NCBI RefSeq assembly: GCF_000247695.1
Contig: NW_004624732.1
Span: 17,221,059 to 17,285,058, forward strand
Length of the DNA: 64,000 nucleotides
Source of the DNA: Heterocephalus glaber
Lineage: Eukaryota > Chordata > Mammalia > Rodentia > Bathyergidae
Direction of reading: 5' to 3'
The position numbers and the translations under genes were made by a program. The first letter of the stretch is position 1. The number at the start of each line of letters is the position of its first letter. Positions 1 through 13,903 of the stretch are shown in pieces. Under the pieces are notes generated by a model, which saw only the letters and a list, made by a program, of their open reading frames with translations, ran no database searches and had not been told where the DNA came from.

Positions 1-3000
1 GCTAGTTACCTATTTGTACCTTTGTCCTGGGTTTTCCCGTGATATTGTTCATCCTTTTCCTATTGATGTGTAGGGTTCTTTGTGTATTCTGGTTCCATAG
101 GTGATATGCCTGGTAGGTGTCACCTCTGCATTTCTACCCATTCCGCATGTGGCTCTGGGCCTGGGTGCAGCCTGTTCTGCAGCACTTGCCACAGTGTGTG
201 CATGTGGGGAAGGTGTGCCTGCTGACCTCTGACCCCTATGGGACCTTGATGTTTGGGTCTTGGGCAGAGGCCCAGAAGGCTGGGTAGGTGGACAGATGGC
301 TGACCGACCACTGTCCTCCCTGCAGCAGGACACTCCAGACCTTCCTCAGAGGTGCTTAGCAGTGTCCCAGGCAGCAGCTGTGTGAGCCAAGCCCTGAAAG
401 CAAGCCAGCAGGGCCTCCTACCCTCAGCCCCATTTATTTGGGTCCTCTGAGACTAAATCAGAAGAAGGGATCTTGCAGCTAAAACCAGAGCCTGGACCCA
501 GCTGCCTTGAAACCAAGGACCCTTTCTCTCCCCTCCCAGTGGGCATGTGGACAGACCTCTCCCTGGTGACTCTTGCCTGTGTTGCACCCCCAACCTGGCC
601 AGGGCACCAGATGCCTACACACTGTGCCTTAAAGTCCCCCATGACAATGACAACACTGTTCATCTGTCCATGCTGAGCCCAGCCAAGCCCTGCATCCCCA
701 TCCCCTCGGCATCATCTGCTCAGGCTACACACCCCCGCCCACACCCACCCCCCGCAGATGTGTGGACAAAGCTCCCAGCCCAGGACCGGAGTGTGTCATT
801 GTGCCAGCCAAGGAGCAGACCCCACCCCCCAGCTCGGACACAGCCAAGCAGCCAAACCCCTACATCTCCATCTGAATGAGAGTTAAAAAGCTCTTGCTGC
901 TGGGCAGGGCCTGCAGGGCCTCAGCAACAAAGTGGGGCACGCAGCCCCTAGTGGCAGCAGGAGTGTCTGCCCTCTGAGTTTGGATAGCTACGACTCATAT
1001 GTAACTACCTCTCTGGAGCTTTGGTGTCCTTGGGAAATAGCTTTGAGGTTTTGTGTTGCATCACCATATGGCAAGAGGCAGGATGGGGTGTTCTTCCAAG
1101 CAGCAAGGCTGTGGATGTTGGGTGCAGCGTGGCAATTTCTCCAGAATGCGAGTCGGGAGTTTTGCCACAGAGCCAGACCGCAGTTCAAGTGGATGCCTTG
1201 GGGAAGATGCTGTTAGGCAGCAGTGGAGCTGTGTAAGCATGTTACTGTGGGGAGCCTAGGCGCACAGGCTTTCCTGCCCTAGAGTCAGTTTTGAGTGATT
1301 GGCCATCAGGCTGGAAGCAAGGCATTAGGTCTAACATGCCAGCTCCAGAGAGGGTCGGGGCAGGTGGATGGGGGAAGGCAGAACAGATGGTCTCCAGGGG
1401 GCTGGGAGGTTTCTGCTGTCACCTGGAAGGAAGGAAAGGCCCTGCCTGGAGAACGGAGGCCTCAGCTGACCAGGCTCAGTCCAGCCCTCCTTCCTCCCCA
1501 CATCCACCCCCCTGTATCCCACAGGGCCCAGCTGAGCTCTGCTTGGTAGGCAGGGCAGCAGCCTCTGTGCCTGTGGCTGGGGGCAGGTCCAGGCAAGTGC
1601 AGACAGAGGGCTGCTTTCAGTCCACATCCTGGAAGTTTGAGGCCCTCTGAGACACACTTCAAAACCACCCTGCATGCCTCGGGAAGCTGAGTCCTGCAAG
1701 GAGCGATTTGTTCCTCTGCTTTCCTGGAAGCTGGGCTGGCAGTATGCCCAGCGGAAAACCTCATTTTTATGAGAGGTGGTCTGGTTTCAGCCACATGGGT
1801 GAGAGGCAAGAGTGGGATCCACGAGTGGCGCTATTCAGGGCAGAAGCACGTCACCCCCACCCCACTGCCGTTTTCAAGCAGTTGGGTTGAAAGAGGGCCC
1901 GGCAGGCATGAGTCTGCCTCAGTCAGGGCCAGGGAACACTACCAAGCCAGCAGAGGACAAACAGCCCAGAAACAAAACAGCTTAGGGCCCCCAGCACCTG
2001 GGGTGTCTTTCTTCTCCCTCAGTCTGTAGTGAGGCCCCCTCTTGCCTCGTGATCCCTTGCTATGCCCAGCAGACGCTCAGGAGACTCGAGCAGCAGAGGC
2101 CATGGAGCCAGTCCAAGGCACTAGTCTGAGGGCCCAGCACTTTGCACATGGCCCTATCTGAGTGGTGGAGTGGCATCACCTGGCGGGGCTCCCACACCAA
2201 GAAGCCCAGGAGGAGTCAGGCAAACCCCTCCAGTCCCTGTGGCTCAGCCTTGCTCTCTCTGTGTCCTCCCCAGCTTGGGCCCTGCCATCACCTGGTCTCT
2301 GTGTCCCCTGGCCTGTACCTCCATGTCCTTTGTGGCCCAAGGAGGAGCTGAGTATGCAAAGGTGGCATGCGGACACAGATGGCATTGGATTTGCCCAACT
2401 GCCTCCTGTCCATGCACCACATCACATGAGCTAGTCTGGGTCATCACAAGGGCTCCCAGAGCCTGGTTCAGTGGGTTAGCACGGAACTTGGGGTGATGGC
2501 ACGTGGGGGTGTGAGGGTGCTTGGACACAGGAGAGATGCTGGGGTATTCCAGAGTGAGCCAGCTCAGTGGTGCTGTAGCCAGAACAAAGCTGTCCCCGCC
2601 ACCATCCAGTTGTAGGAAAACTACCACAGGTGAGGGACTCACCAGTGTCCTGAGCTGGTCATAGCAGAAAGGTCTTCACCCTCCACAGGCCATGGGTCTT
2701 TCTAGAGCTCTGGGCTGACATCCAATAACAAAGCTACCCACTGTTGGCCTGCCTACTGTCTGTAGCAGGCACTTGTTTCCTCCATCAGCTCAAGCCCAAG
2801 ACAGGCTACTTGGGCTCATGCAGTGTTCAGCATGAGCCCGAGAGTACTAGGGCTCTGTCCTGAGGGGCATGTGGGCCTCCCTCTGCCAAGCCTAGTCCCA
2901 GAGATGTTCCATCCCTGGGGAGCATCAAGCCCAAGACAGACCCCGAGCTTCTCAATGGCGAGGCCTGCTTTGGGAGGGCAGGCATGGCCAGTGGTGTCCC

Positions 3001-3009
3001 CAAGGGGTG

Positions 3010-3365
3010 GTCGAATGAGCTCTCTAGAGAAACAGAACCTGTAGGATGTCTGTGTAGGTAGACAGCAGATAGGTGGTAGGGGGTAATCGGGGATTTACTG
3101 TGGAATTGACTCGGTGATTAATGAAGACAGGTGTTTCACAGCAAGCCAGATGTCTGCAATGTCGAGGCCCAGGGATGCCAACAGCATGGTCCAGTCTAAG
3201 GCCAGAGGCCTACTGACCTGGAGCTCTGATGTCTATAAGAAGAAGGAGTGTCCTGGCTCCACTAGAGAGCAAATCTGCCCTTTCTGTGCCTTTTTGTCCC
3301 ATGCAGCTCTCCGCTGTTTATATGGAGCCCATCCACATGGAGTGAGGACGAGCCCTTATTCCGTC
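3010..3365 (-). repeat. Old LTR-like repeat
   Basis: The stretch opens CTCTAGAGAAACAGAACC and continues with a pattern I remember from common ancient mammalian LTR repeats read in reverse. The family name is uncertain. Confidence 0.4.
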
Positions 3366-3374
3366 ACCGACTGG

Positions 3375-3600
3375 CATGCCAGTTTCTTCCCCTCCCCTCC
3401 CTTGTTCCCCTTTTCATTTGAACATTTTCTTCCCATTTCACAATATCTATTATATATTTTGGTCCTTATTTACACTTCCAGTTTCTCACACCAGAGAAAC
3501 CATGCAGTATTTACACAGGTATGTCCAGTTTATCTCACTTAAAAGTATGGTCTCAAGGTGCATCCATTTACCTAGCAATCTCTCCATTTTACCCACAGAT
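3375..3600 (-). repeat. L1 3' end fragment
   Basis: On the minus strand it contains the L1 3'UTR pattern TTTCTCTGGTGTGAGAAACT plus AAGTGTAAATAAGGA, matching the plus-strand L1 copies at 41.5 and 49.1 kb, followed by a purine-rich tract. Confidence 0.75.
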
Positions 3601-6550
3601 ACTCTCAGATATTGTGCCCCAATGCCCACAGCTCTCTCTGCAGTTGCCCTGTGTGCAGCGATACTGCTGGTGTGTGAGTGCTGATGGGTGTTCCTGAGGG
3701 AGAGGACTAGCTTCCTGGCTTGGGCAGAGATGTCTTCTGACTGGGGCTTGCCTGTCTAGGTGGAACACCCAGTGCACCCTGTGGGGGGCTGGACCCTCTA
3801 CCTCCTGCCCACAGACCAGCAGAGACTTGAGTGAGCTGTTCAGATGGTGCAGATCCAGGCGAGCATGGTGCCCCAACTGCCCACATGGGCCAGGAAAACA
3901 GTGCCCTGGGATCCTGTCAGGGGCAGTGTTATTACCTGCAGCCCTCACCCATAAACACAAGTCCCTAAGGGCAGCCGCTCTCACTTGTGCACTCACCCAC
4001 ACACTGCCCTGTACATGCACACACACATACACACATGCACTCTCCCGCAGCAGCATGCTTCAGAGTCACCAGTGACTCAGAAACATTCTGGAATGAGATT
4101 CCTTTTTCCTTACAAGTGGTTGGCACTTTGAGATGTTTCCTCCCATCCGGAAATCCCTTCCCACTCATCCCTGCTAAGAGCCAAGCAATTTTCCACTCGG
4201 TGGCTGGGCTGCTCCTGTATCCTGAGCTCTCAGCCTTGTCCAGGATCAGAGAAGAAAGGTTTTGCAGGTGATGTGCACTGCAGACAGGGCAATGGCCTGG
4301 AGCCCACAGCAGGAGTAGGGGTGCTGCCTGCAGACAGTGGCTGTTCAGGAGGCTGTGACTGCGGTGACTGAGCACCCAGAAGCCCACACTACAGACACTG
4401 TGACCTTGGGGCTCCTTGCTGCCCCCCTAGAGGAAGGGGACCAGGGCTCTGCTATTGACATTGGCATTCCCCCCTAGGAGGGTGTGGTGGGTGGGCTGTC
4501 CCCCCACCCCCGTGTGGCCTCTGTCCTGAGGCTGCAAGGACTGGCTTCGATGACTGTGTAGGTGCTCCCTTTCAGGGTGGCCCTGTGGAGTGACAGGTGG
4601 GGAACAGCACACATAGCACAGGCCCCAGTTGTGGGGTACTCTTTGCCCTCTACCCTGTGTCAACCTGTCTCTCCTCCCCCGTTTGTGGCCCTTGTTGAAG
4701 AGCTGGGTTACAGATGGGAGCTGGATCGACAGAATCGTAGGGGAGGGGCAGCTGCCACTCCCTTCTCATGAGGGTGGCCTCTAGGGGAGATAGCCTGCAT
4801 CCCCCACCCCACCTTGCGGCCAGAGGCACAGGGCCAGGGCAGGCCAACTGGGGTTGGTGTGGGGAAGCTTCCATATGGTCCCGTCCCTGCCAGGGTGCAG
4901 GGTGTGAGGAGGGGCTGTGTGTTCTGTCTCTCAGCAGGAGCAGACACTTGCCCATCCCCCGCCCTGCCCTGCCCAACCAAAGCACAGAAACAGGGTTCTC
5001 TGCCAGATCCAAGGACATTTCTTCCCCCTCCAGGACCAAGTGTCATGCCTTCAGTCTCCTCCCCTGAGAGCCCAAGATTATCCCACCCACCCACGTAGGA
5101 GGGAGAAGAGGTAAGTGGCCAATTTAGACCAGGCAGACCCTGTGCGTTCCCTAGTCCTTAATTAGGGACCGGCGACCGGCCACAGTCACTGCATCATGGG
5201 GGAGCCTATTTGGGCTCTTTTTTCTTGTTATAAAATATGCACAACATAAAATTGACCACATTAAGCATTTTTGAGTATACATTTCAGTGACACTAAGCGA
5301 ATTCATCTTGTTTCTACAGCCATCAATGCCATCCACCTCCAGAACTTTTCATCATCTTCTTGACTCTGAACTCATTAAACTGAAATCCCCACTCCCCTTC
5401 CCAATTCCCCCAGAATGGCACCCGCCATTCTGTTTGCTGCCTGTGGGAACTCGACTCCACTAGGTACCTCATACAAGTGGAATCATATGACGTTTGCCTT
5501 TTTGTGACTGGCTTAGCATAAAGCCTTCAAAGTTTGCCTCATGTGGTAGCATGTGTCAAAGGCCCCTGCCTTTTTAAGGCTAAATAATATTCCACTGTGT
5601 GTATTACCACACGTTGCTTACCTGTTCACTCATCAGTAAACACTTGGGTTGCTTCCATCCTTGTTACTGTGAACATGCTTGTACAAATACCCATTCCCAT
5701 CCCTGCCATAGACTCTGGTGTGGCGGGGGGCAGTGAGGTATGTATCTAAAAAACGAATTGCTGAACCATATGGTAATGCTGTGTCTCAGTTTTTGAGGAA
5801 CCGACGCACTGATTTTTCACGGCAGCTGCACCATTTTACATTCTGACCCGGAATAATCAAGGCTTTCTATTTCTCCACATCCTTGCCAGCATTTATTTTC
5901 TGGGGAGTTTGCTTCTTTTGTTTTGACTCTGCCCAGAGGGGAGTGCAGTGACTGTTCGCAGGTGCATCCTCACTACTGATCCTTAGTGCCCACACCCAAC
6001 CAATGCAGTAGTCTGTGGCCTGAACTTTCTGGGCTCAAGAGATCCCCCTGCCTCCGCCTCCTGAGTAGCTGGAACTACAAGTGCATGCTACCACACCTGG
6101 CTGGTTTCATTCTTTCTGTACCAGCCGTTCTGGTGGATGTGAATTGGTTCCCCCCAATTTTTGTCCCCCAATACCAACTGATGCCAACCGCCTTTCTGTG
6201 TGTGGGCTGACCCTGAAAAACTGCCTATTCAAGTTATTTGCCCAAGTCTTTATTCAGTTGTTTGGTGTTTTTGTTAAATCAGAAGATATTTTGGATATTG
6301 TTCTCTTATTAGATATATTATTTGCAGACATCTGTCCTGTAAGTTGCTTTGCCACAAAGTTCAGAGTGTCCTTTGATGCACAAGTTTTTTGATGGTCAGT
6401 TTATATGTTTTCTTTTGTTGCCATATTCAGAAAACTATTGCTAGATCGAGTGTCATAAAGCTCTTCTATGTTCTGAGAGTTTTATAGGTGTAGCTCTTAC
6501 TGTTTAGGTCATTGATGTGTTTTGAGTTGTTAGGTGTAGCGGTGTCCCAG

Positions 6551-6637
6551 GGCTGCAAATGTAGCTCAGTGATAGAGTGCATGCCTTGTGTGTGTCAGGC
6601 TCTGGGTTCTGTCCCTAGTACTGAAGGAAAAAGAAAA
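6551..6637 (+). repeat. Old ID-like SINE
   Basis: It has a tRNA-like start (TGTAGCTCAGTGATAGAGTG) and ends CCTAGTACTG plus an A-rich tail. It is more diverged than the young copies and has a different middle. Confidence 0.7.
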
Positions 6638-7113
6638 CTGATGCATTCAACTTTACTCTTTTGTGTGTGATTTCCAGCTTTCCCATTCTTTTCTAAGTGT
6701 TGAAAAGACTGTCCTTTCCCAATGAACAGTCGTGGCACCCTTTTTGAACACCGTCTATCCACACATATACCAGTATTTATTTCGAGGCCCTCTAATCCCT
6801 TGGTTTCTGTCTCCATGCCATGCTACACTGGTTTACTTACTGCAACTTTATAGTAAATTTTGAAATCTGGGAATTCGAGTCTTCCAACTTGGTTCTTATT
6901 TATCAAGTGCTTTGGTTATTTGAGGTTCCTTGAAATTCCATGTGAATTTTAGGATGTTTTTCTTTGTGTATAGGGAATGGTTTGGGGTTATGATACTGTG
7001 TTGTACCTTTAGATTTGTTTGAGGGAGTATTATACCTTTCTTAATGATACTAGGTCTTCGAGTCCATAAGCATACGGTGTGTTTCCATTTATTGCTGTCA
7101 CCTTCCATTTCTT

Positions 7114-7211
7114 TTTTTTTTTTTTTTTTTTTTTTTGGTGCCAGGGATCAAACTCAGGACCTTGAGCTTGCAAGGCAAGCACCGGAACCACTGAGCTAAA
7201 TCCCCAGCCCT
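7114..7211 (-). repeat. ID-like SINE with target-site duplication
   Basis: A full-length element on the minus strand with a T-run (A-tail reversed). It is flanked by the 16-base duplication TCACCTTCCATTTCTT (7098-7113 and 7212-7227). Confidence 0.9.
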
Positions 7212-7509
7212 TCACCTTCCATTTCTTTCACCGTTGTATGATAGCTTTCAGTTTATAAATGGCTCACTTCCTTGGTTAAGTCTCTAAGGTTTTCTTCTTT
7301 TTCTTTTGTTGGTATTGTAAATGGGATTGCTTCTATTCGTTTCCTTTTGATATTGTTTATTGTTAGTGTATAGAAATACAACTGATTTTATTTTGATTTA
7401 CATCTTACAAAATTGCTAGGTTAGTTTAATAACTCTAATTTTTTTGTGGATCCTTTGGATTTTCTATATATAAGGCCATGTCATCTGCAGAGATTACTTT
7501 TCCCTTATA

Positions 7510-7780
7510 GTTTGGGTGCTATAAAAAGTGCCACTAACCAGGGCCTTAAACACTGATTTCTCATGGAAATAAGAGACTGGGAAGTCCAAGATGAAAGGGC
7601 TGGGAAGTTGAGCGCCGGCCTTCTTGGCCCATACCCTGTGTCTGTCCTCACAAGGCCAAAAGAGAGAGGGGGTCACACTGGTGCACTCGTGGTCCATCCA
7701 GGGGACTGATGACCTCCCAGAGGCCCCACCTTTAATACCATCACAGTGGGACTCGGGGCTTCCACGAGCATCCAGTCCAT
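7510..7780 (-). repeat. MaLR-like LTR fragment
   Basis: It contains GACTGGGAAGTCCAAGATG, a CCTCACAAGGCC segment and GGCCCCACCTTTAATACCA, the order seen in reversed MST/MLT1-type LTRs. It lies within the old L1. Confidence 0.5.
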
Positions 7781-10700
7781 AATGGTGGCCTTTATTCTCT
7801 TCCTAGTTTGTTGAATGTTTTTGTCATGAAAGCAGGTTGAATTTTGTCACATTTTTCTTCTGTATTAGTTGACCTGTGGGGTTTTTTTTTTCCTTCATTC
7901 TGTTTATGGAGCATATAACATTGATTGAATTTCAGATTTTGAAACATCTTGAACCCTCCTTGCATTCCAGGGATCCCCTAGTCATGATATAGACTCACTT
8001 TAGTATGCTGTTGAATTCAGTTTCCAAGTATGTTGTTGAAGGTCTTTGCATTAGCATTCGTAAAGGATCTCAGTGTCTGATTTTCTTGTGTCCTTGTCTG
8101 GCTTTGGTATTGGGTTAATGCTGACCTCAGGGGACCTAAGGACCTTCCGGAGAGCCTGTCTTTAGTCCTGGGCACATGCTGGGAGTGGACAACAGGTGCC
8201 GCCTGGCTGTGTGGCTCTGGCAGGGACCTCTATTTCACTGTGCCTGCCTTCTGGACCTTGAATGGTGGGACTCAGTATCCCCAACCTGGGGTGGGGTGAA
8301 GACCAAATGAATAGGTTGGTACCAACTGTTGGAAGGTGCCTGGACCTACTGTTAGACATCATGTCACAGCATGATCATGCCAGCACCATCTGTCCTGCAA
8401 GGAAGGACTGGGGCTCAGTGTCCATCCCTTACTGGGCACCCCAGCCCCTCTGACTTCATACCCTTGCCTTCCTGCCTTCAAGGAGAAGAATGGAGGGGGT
8501 GGGGAGTTGGGGTGGGTCTCGAGCCCACTGGGCCTTGAAGCTGGGTATCAGGGCAGCTGCTCTTCGTATTTTCCTCATTCCTCCTGGAGCCCACCTGGAG
8601 CTGTGTCCCCGAGAATTAGCACACATGTCCCTGAAGGAAAGGATTTCAGGGAGCAGGGCCTGCCTGCCCACGCCCTCACAGCCAGGGACTTCCCAGAGCC
8701 AGGGTGTGGGAAGGTAGCCCAAGACCCTCTGCCCCTCTCCACCACCACCCCGCCCCGCACTCCCACACACACACCCTCATGGCCTGTACCTTCCCATGGC
8801 ATCCTGGTCAGCATCTGATTTCTCCAGGGTGGGCCTGGCGCTCACCACCAGCCTTCTCTCTTCTTGGGTCGCATTCCTCCCCCTCCCCAGGCCCTGGAGG
8901 CTGAAAGAACACCATCCCAAAAGTAGCCAGGGCCACAGCTGTGGGTTGGGTGCCAGACCGTGGTGGCTGCCCTAGATGGACTCAAGGTTGAAGGCAGGCA
9001 GCCTGGAGAACAACAGGTGCCTACAGCAAGATCCAGTGTAGGCTGTAGCCTGGCGCTGTGGCTATGGGTGCTTCCTGGGACGTGCTGATGGGCATGGCAG
9101 AGTTGTGAACTGTCACTGCTGTGGTCTGCTTCTATAGGAAGCTAGGGGCAAGAGGCAGTGGTCTGTGGAGTTTGGGGCAGGTGTCCAGCAGGGGTCTAGG
9201 ACAGGTGTGAGCTCAGGCATACTCACTCTAGGACCCAAGGAACAGACCCCAACCTGCAGCCTGGGACCCAGGGGTTCAGCATCTGCCTCACCCAGCATGG
9301 CCATTTTATGGTCTAAGCCCGGCAAAGGGGCCTTCTCTCAGCTTCCTGCCCCCAGGCTGGTTGTCAGCCTGGCAGCAGCCCAGACACAGGTGCTCAGGTG
9401 CAGTGTGACTCGACTTTCCTCACTGGAGGTCTGAGGCCGTCCTGCTGTCCTCTCCTCACCTGTCTGCCCCAAGGGCCATTCGAACCTGGGAGGAATTCGA
9501 TTCAGGGGCGGTAGATTCTGGGAAATCAGCAGCTGCTCTCCAGACCTCCACTGCTCTAGACACACAGCTCCTCAGTTCTCATGCCAGGAAAGTGCCTGTC
9601 AGTGGGGACTGCGGTCCCCATCACAGCTGATTCTGCTCTTGGTTCTGTGGAGTAGCTGTCGTGACTGTTTCTTGCTTAGCATCATTCCAGGCCAGAAGAG
9701 GAAAGCAGCACAGTGCTGCCTGGGAGCCATGCTCCCCCTCCACAGGGTACAGGGCTTGAGTGGGGCATGGGGAGAGGGGAGCTGAGCCAGGGGCAGCTCT
9801 GCTGGACCCGGGCACAGAAACCACGTCGGCTATGCAGGGAAGAGACTGAGCACCGAAGTCCCCAAACTCATGTGGGCAAGCACCCAGGTGATCTCCAAGG
9901 CCTTGTGCAGCAGGAGTAGGGGAGAGCCAGACAATGGGAGTTGCCCCCAACATGCAGAAGGGAACCTTCAGCCATGCCCGGCAGCAGCAGGCATGGGGCT
10001 CTCAGAGGAGATGAGGTTGGGTGGGGCCCTGCATCAAGGCTGGGACCTAGATCCTGAAAGGGAAGTATCCTCAACCCCTGCCCCTCCAGAGCCCCTCAGG
10101 AGTGCTGGGAGGTCCAGGTCTCGGGTTAACTCCCTGCAAGGGGACAGCTGCACAGGCCAGGTAGAGGGGTCAGTATGTGGGGTGGCCCATGGCCCCATCC
10201 TGAGCACCTCCTAGAAGCCCTGCCTGAAGCATAAGGACACAGATGTCTCCAGGTGGTGACCTTGGTTGGGCTGGGGCTGGAGCAGGGGAAGCAGGATCTG
10301 TCCTCGGGACACAGCCATCAGTCCTGCCTTCAGGAGGTCTGCTCTCTGTGACCTGTGCCAGGCCTGGGACCCTGCACGGCAGCTCCTTGGCCTTCTGCCC
10401 TGGGTGGTCTCTGGGTTCTTTCACACTCCGCAGTCCAAGCCTGAGGTGCCCTGCTCTCTCACTGCTCTTGCCCTTCCTCCAGGCCTCGTGTTGGAACGTC
10501 CTAGTGTCCACACCCTGTCGGTGCAGGTAGGCATGTCCCGGTCACAGGAGTGGCAGTGACCACGGTGTGGACAGGTAAAGGCTGGGCCCAGCCCCCAGCC
10601 AGTGGCTGCCTCCCACCTCGCGTCAGGTGTCCTTGTGTGTGAGTCAGCCCTCCCTTTCAGTGGGAACTGTCAGCTGATGGCCACCCTGCCCGCCCTTCCT

Positions 10701-12150
10701 CCTGCCCTCATGAGTCACTGCCACGAGCCCCAGCCTACAATCCTCTGAGCATCCGAGATACCACTGTCCCCCTCGACTCATGCTGCCTGTTCAGTCCTCG
10801 GCCTTGCTTACCCCATGAGACTCTCACCCTCCCCCAGTGGCCTACTGGAGCCCTGGCATTCGGCCCAGAAAGCCTGGCTGGTGCCAGAGCTCCTGAATAA
10901 GGAGCTCATATTCTCCTGCAAGGCAAGGGCCATGCCTCTCCTCTGTGTGCAGGTGGTGTAGGTGCCTTGGCCCTGGGGAAGTGTTTGGTGGCCAAGAGCC
11001 TCGGGCCATCCCCCATCTCAGGAACCCACCCTTAGGGCAGGTCCAGGCCACATGCCTGCCAGTGTGCAGTACTGTGGGAGGGTGAGCAGCCCTATGCTCC
11101 TCTGGGGTCCCCTCTAGCTACCTTCACCCAGTGTCTAACAGCAGGAGGGCCTGGAACAGGGCAGGCATCCAGCCTCCCTCATTCTTGCTTGGCTCTCCCC
11201 ACTGCACCTCATTGCTGCCCTTGCAGCCTCCCTCTGTTGGTGCCTTCCATCCCCAACTGGCCTGGGCTTCTCTCCAGACATCCAGGGGCCTTCTCTTGGG
11301 CCAGACCCTCCATGTACAGCCACCTAGGCACCACAGTGGAGGGGGTGCTCACCACCCGTGGCGCCAGGAGTGCATTTGGCGGAGCTCCTGTGGCAGCACT
11401 GAGAGGGAGCTGGACGGAGGAGAAGGGCTGAGAAGTGCTTGGGGAAGAGTGAGTGTGGGAAGGCAGAAGAGCTTGTGGACATGCAGCCAGGCTGCAGGGT
11501 CAGCCTGAGCAGAGCTGTGAGCACTTGTTGTCCCTGTGGGGGCTGCTCTGGGTCCATACCCCACCCAGGAGAAAGGAGGCAGCAGGGAACAAGGAACTGG
11601 GGGTAGAACGGCCACATCCACTCCACTGCCCCATATGTGCCCTTTCAAAGCCCTGCCGTATCAGGCAGAACATAGGCCAAGGCTCTTTCAGGGCCCACCC
11701 TGCTCCAGGCAGCATGGTGGCCCCTGGAGACCCTGGTTCATGCAGCCAGGGCTTTCCCTCAGGGGAGCTCAGTGGGAAGCAGCCACCCTGGCTGACGCAC
11801 CTGCTGAGCTCATCTGATCCCCCAGGAGGCCACTGAGACCAAAGCACAGCCTTCATGCTCGGAGTGAGACCCAGGGCAGGGGCAGTGGGCATGAGAAGCC
11901 CCCCTCACCCACACTGGGGTTCCAGTGGACCAGGGGGCTGTGTGCAAAGCTTGTGTCTGGACGAGGACTCTGGACAGCCTTCTCCTTGGTTCCTTCATCT
12001 CATTTTGTCACACCAGCTGAGAGCTCCTTACTCAGAATCGCTTCAGGAAAGTGAAAGTCTGTACTCCTTTTAATCTTGGCAGGCATGCTAACTCCATGCT
12101 TGCTCTGGGTTGTGGGGATATTTTATCACATTGAAAGAACTCTTCTCTAG

Positions 12151-12262
12151 CCAGGTGTGGTGGTGCACACCTGTAATAACTCAGGAGGCTGAGGTAGGAG
12201 GATCACCATGAGTTCAAGGCTAGCCTGGGCTACATAGTGAGATCTTGTCTCAAAAAAAAAAA
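12151..12262 (+). repeat. B1 SINE
   Basis: It starts CCAGGTGTGGTGGTGCACAC, has the CTACATAGTGAGA box and ends in TCTCA plus an A-run. It is a monomer without the internal duplication. Confidence 0.85.
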
Positions 12263-12359
12263 CTTTCCTGTTTGTCCTTTCCTGAGTGCTTATAACAAAC
12301 ATTTGCCAAGTGCTTCCTGTATAGCATATTGCTGAGATCTGTAATCTTATGGTGAGATG

Positions 12360-12740
12360 AGTCACGTGGGAGTTTTCTTATATTCTTGCCTGCCTGGGAT
12401 AACCTGACCTGGTCTTAGCGTAATGTCTCTCATGTTGAGCACTAGATTTGACTTGATAAGAGTTTTGTTGGGGGTTTTTAATGTCTGTATTATAGATGAA
12501 ATAGGCTGTAATTGACTTCTCCCATCTTTGTCTGGCTTGGGGGCTGGGGTGACATTGGCCAAGTAGAATGAACTGGAGATCATTCACTCCATTGCTGTAG
12601 TACAGAAGAGTTCCCATAAAACTGGGTAGTCTGTTCTTTTACAATTCAGAAGAAATAGCCTGGCATTCCCTTTGAAGGAATTCTCCTCTTTGCTTTTTAT
12701 TTTGAAAAATTTGTAGTTGGGAGTAGTAGTAAAGTGAGCC
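12360..12740 (-). repeat. Old L1 ORF2 fragment
   Basis: The order of sequence (TTTGTTGGGGGTTTTTAATG, then a TTTGTCTGGCTTGG segment and GTGACATTGGCC) resembles a reversed, decayed L1 ORF2. It matches by pattern only. Confidence 0.45.
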
Positions 12741-13880
12741 TTCCACCTCTCACCTAGATTCCCTGACACTTTAACGTTTTGACACATTTGTGCCATGCAC
12801 ATGCTAGCTTTACATGCAGCTATGCAGTTACAAGTATGTATCCACTTCCATGAATACACACGTGTGTACATGCCTATGTGTCTGTGGTCCTGTGGTGCAT
12901 ACATACTTGTGCATCTGTGGTTTTTACCAGAAACATGTGAAAATAAGCTAAAGGCATTTTTAGTACTGTAGGGAAAGTTTTAACTACCACTGTGATTTAT
13001 ATGGGATTTTTTTTGAGGTTATAAAGCAATTTGTGGTTTTTACATTTGGACTTTTTATGCAAATTATTTGACTTGTAGCTTCTCTTTCTCCCTGTCTCTT
13101 GCATGGTCTTCTGGTACATCCAGCCCTCCACTGCTGAGAGCAGGTAACTGCTGAGGTCTGTTCTGCTGTGTCTTCTCTTTCCGTCTGGGCTGGGCTCGGC
13201 TGAGTAAAGCTGAGCTATGTTGTGCAAGAAGGAAGGAGGTCCCAGAAGTGTTCTCTGGGGACCCTGCCATGGTCACACAGTGGCAGAGCTCCTGGCAAGT
13301 GGGAAGCCTGGTTCCCAATGCTGACTTGGCACCCCTACTTCCTGTGGGTGCTCTGTGGAGTTCATGAGAGACAGACTCACACCAGGCATGTGGTCTGTGA
13401 AGTCAGACACTCTGGGATCTGAGGACCTGGTTGTATGAGGGGACGTTGTTTGCCCATCCAGAGGGCATCTGCAGTGGCAACCACACCATGGCTTGTAGGA
13501 ATAGAGCCAGCAAATGCCTCTCAGGCCCCTCCCCCTTTTGCAGCCACTGACCATAAGCATAGTGGATATGATGGGGAGCTGAAGTGGTTGGCAGGGGTGT
13601 AGGAGGATTCTTGGTGCTGTAAAGGCCAGTATTCCCAGAACTGAGGGTCACTCTTCAGGTCACAGCTCTCCCAGTGCATCAGCCAGAGGTGGGTCACCCT
13701 CCCAGGGAGCAGAGCCTGGTCTGCAGAGTAATGGGGCAGTAGAAAGTGGACCATTGCACTAAATTTGGGTATGGAGTGCCATCTTTCTGGAGTGTGCTGT
13801 TTAGGCTACGAATTTCTCTGTCTGGGGAAAACAGTTGTGCTCCAGAGCACTTCTGTCTGCAGCCTCTTCTGTGCTCTTGT

Positions 13881-13903
13881 GGGTGGGTGAGTGGGTGGGT
13901 GGG
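13881..13903 (+). other. G-quadruplex-forming sequence in HS6ST1 intron
   Basis: Five GGG runs are separated by loops of one base (one loop of five) in a GGGT microsatellite. This meets the usual four-tract rule on the sense strand, so it could fold in the pre-mRNA. Confidence 0.55.

Larger units (their letters stand above)
5215..8130 (-). repeat. Long old L1, antisense to HS6ST1, broken by later insertions
   Basis: In ascending order it shows an old L1 3' region (AATAATATTCCACTGTGTG, ACACTTGGGTTGCTTCCAT) followed by reversed ORF2 sequence (GGTATTGGGTTAATGCTGACC near 8.1 kb). It is interrupted by ID elements (6551-6637 and 7114-7211) and by an LTR-like piece (about 7510-7780). It may be more than one L1. 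All frames are decayed. Confidence 0.7.
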
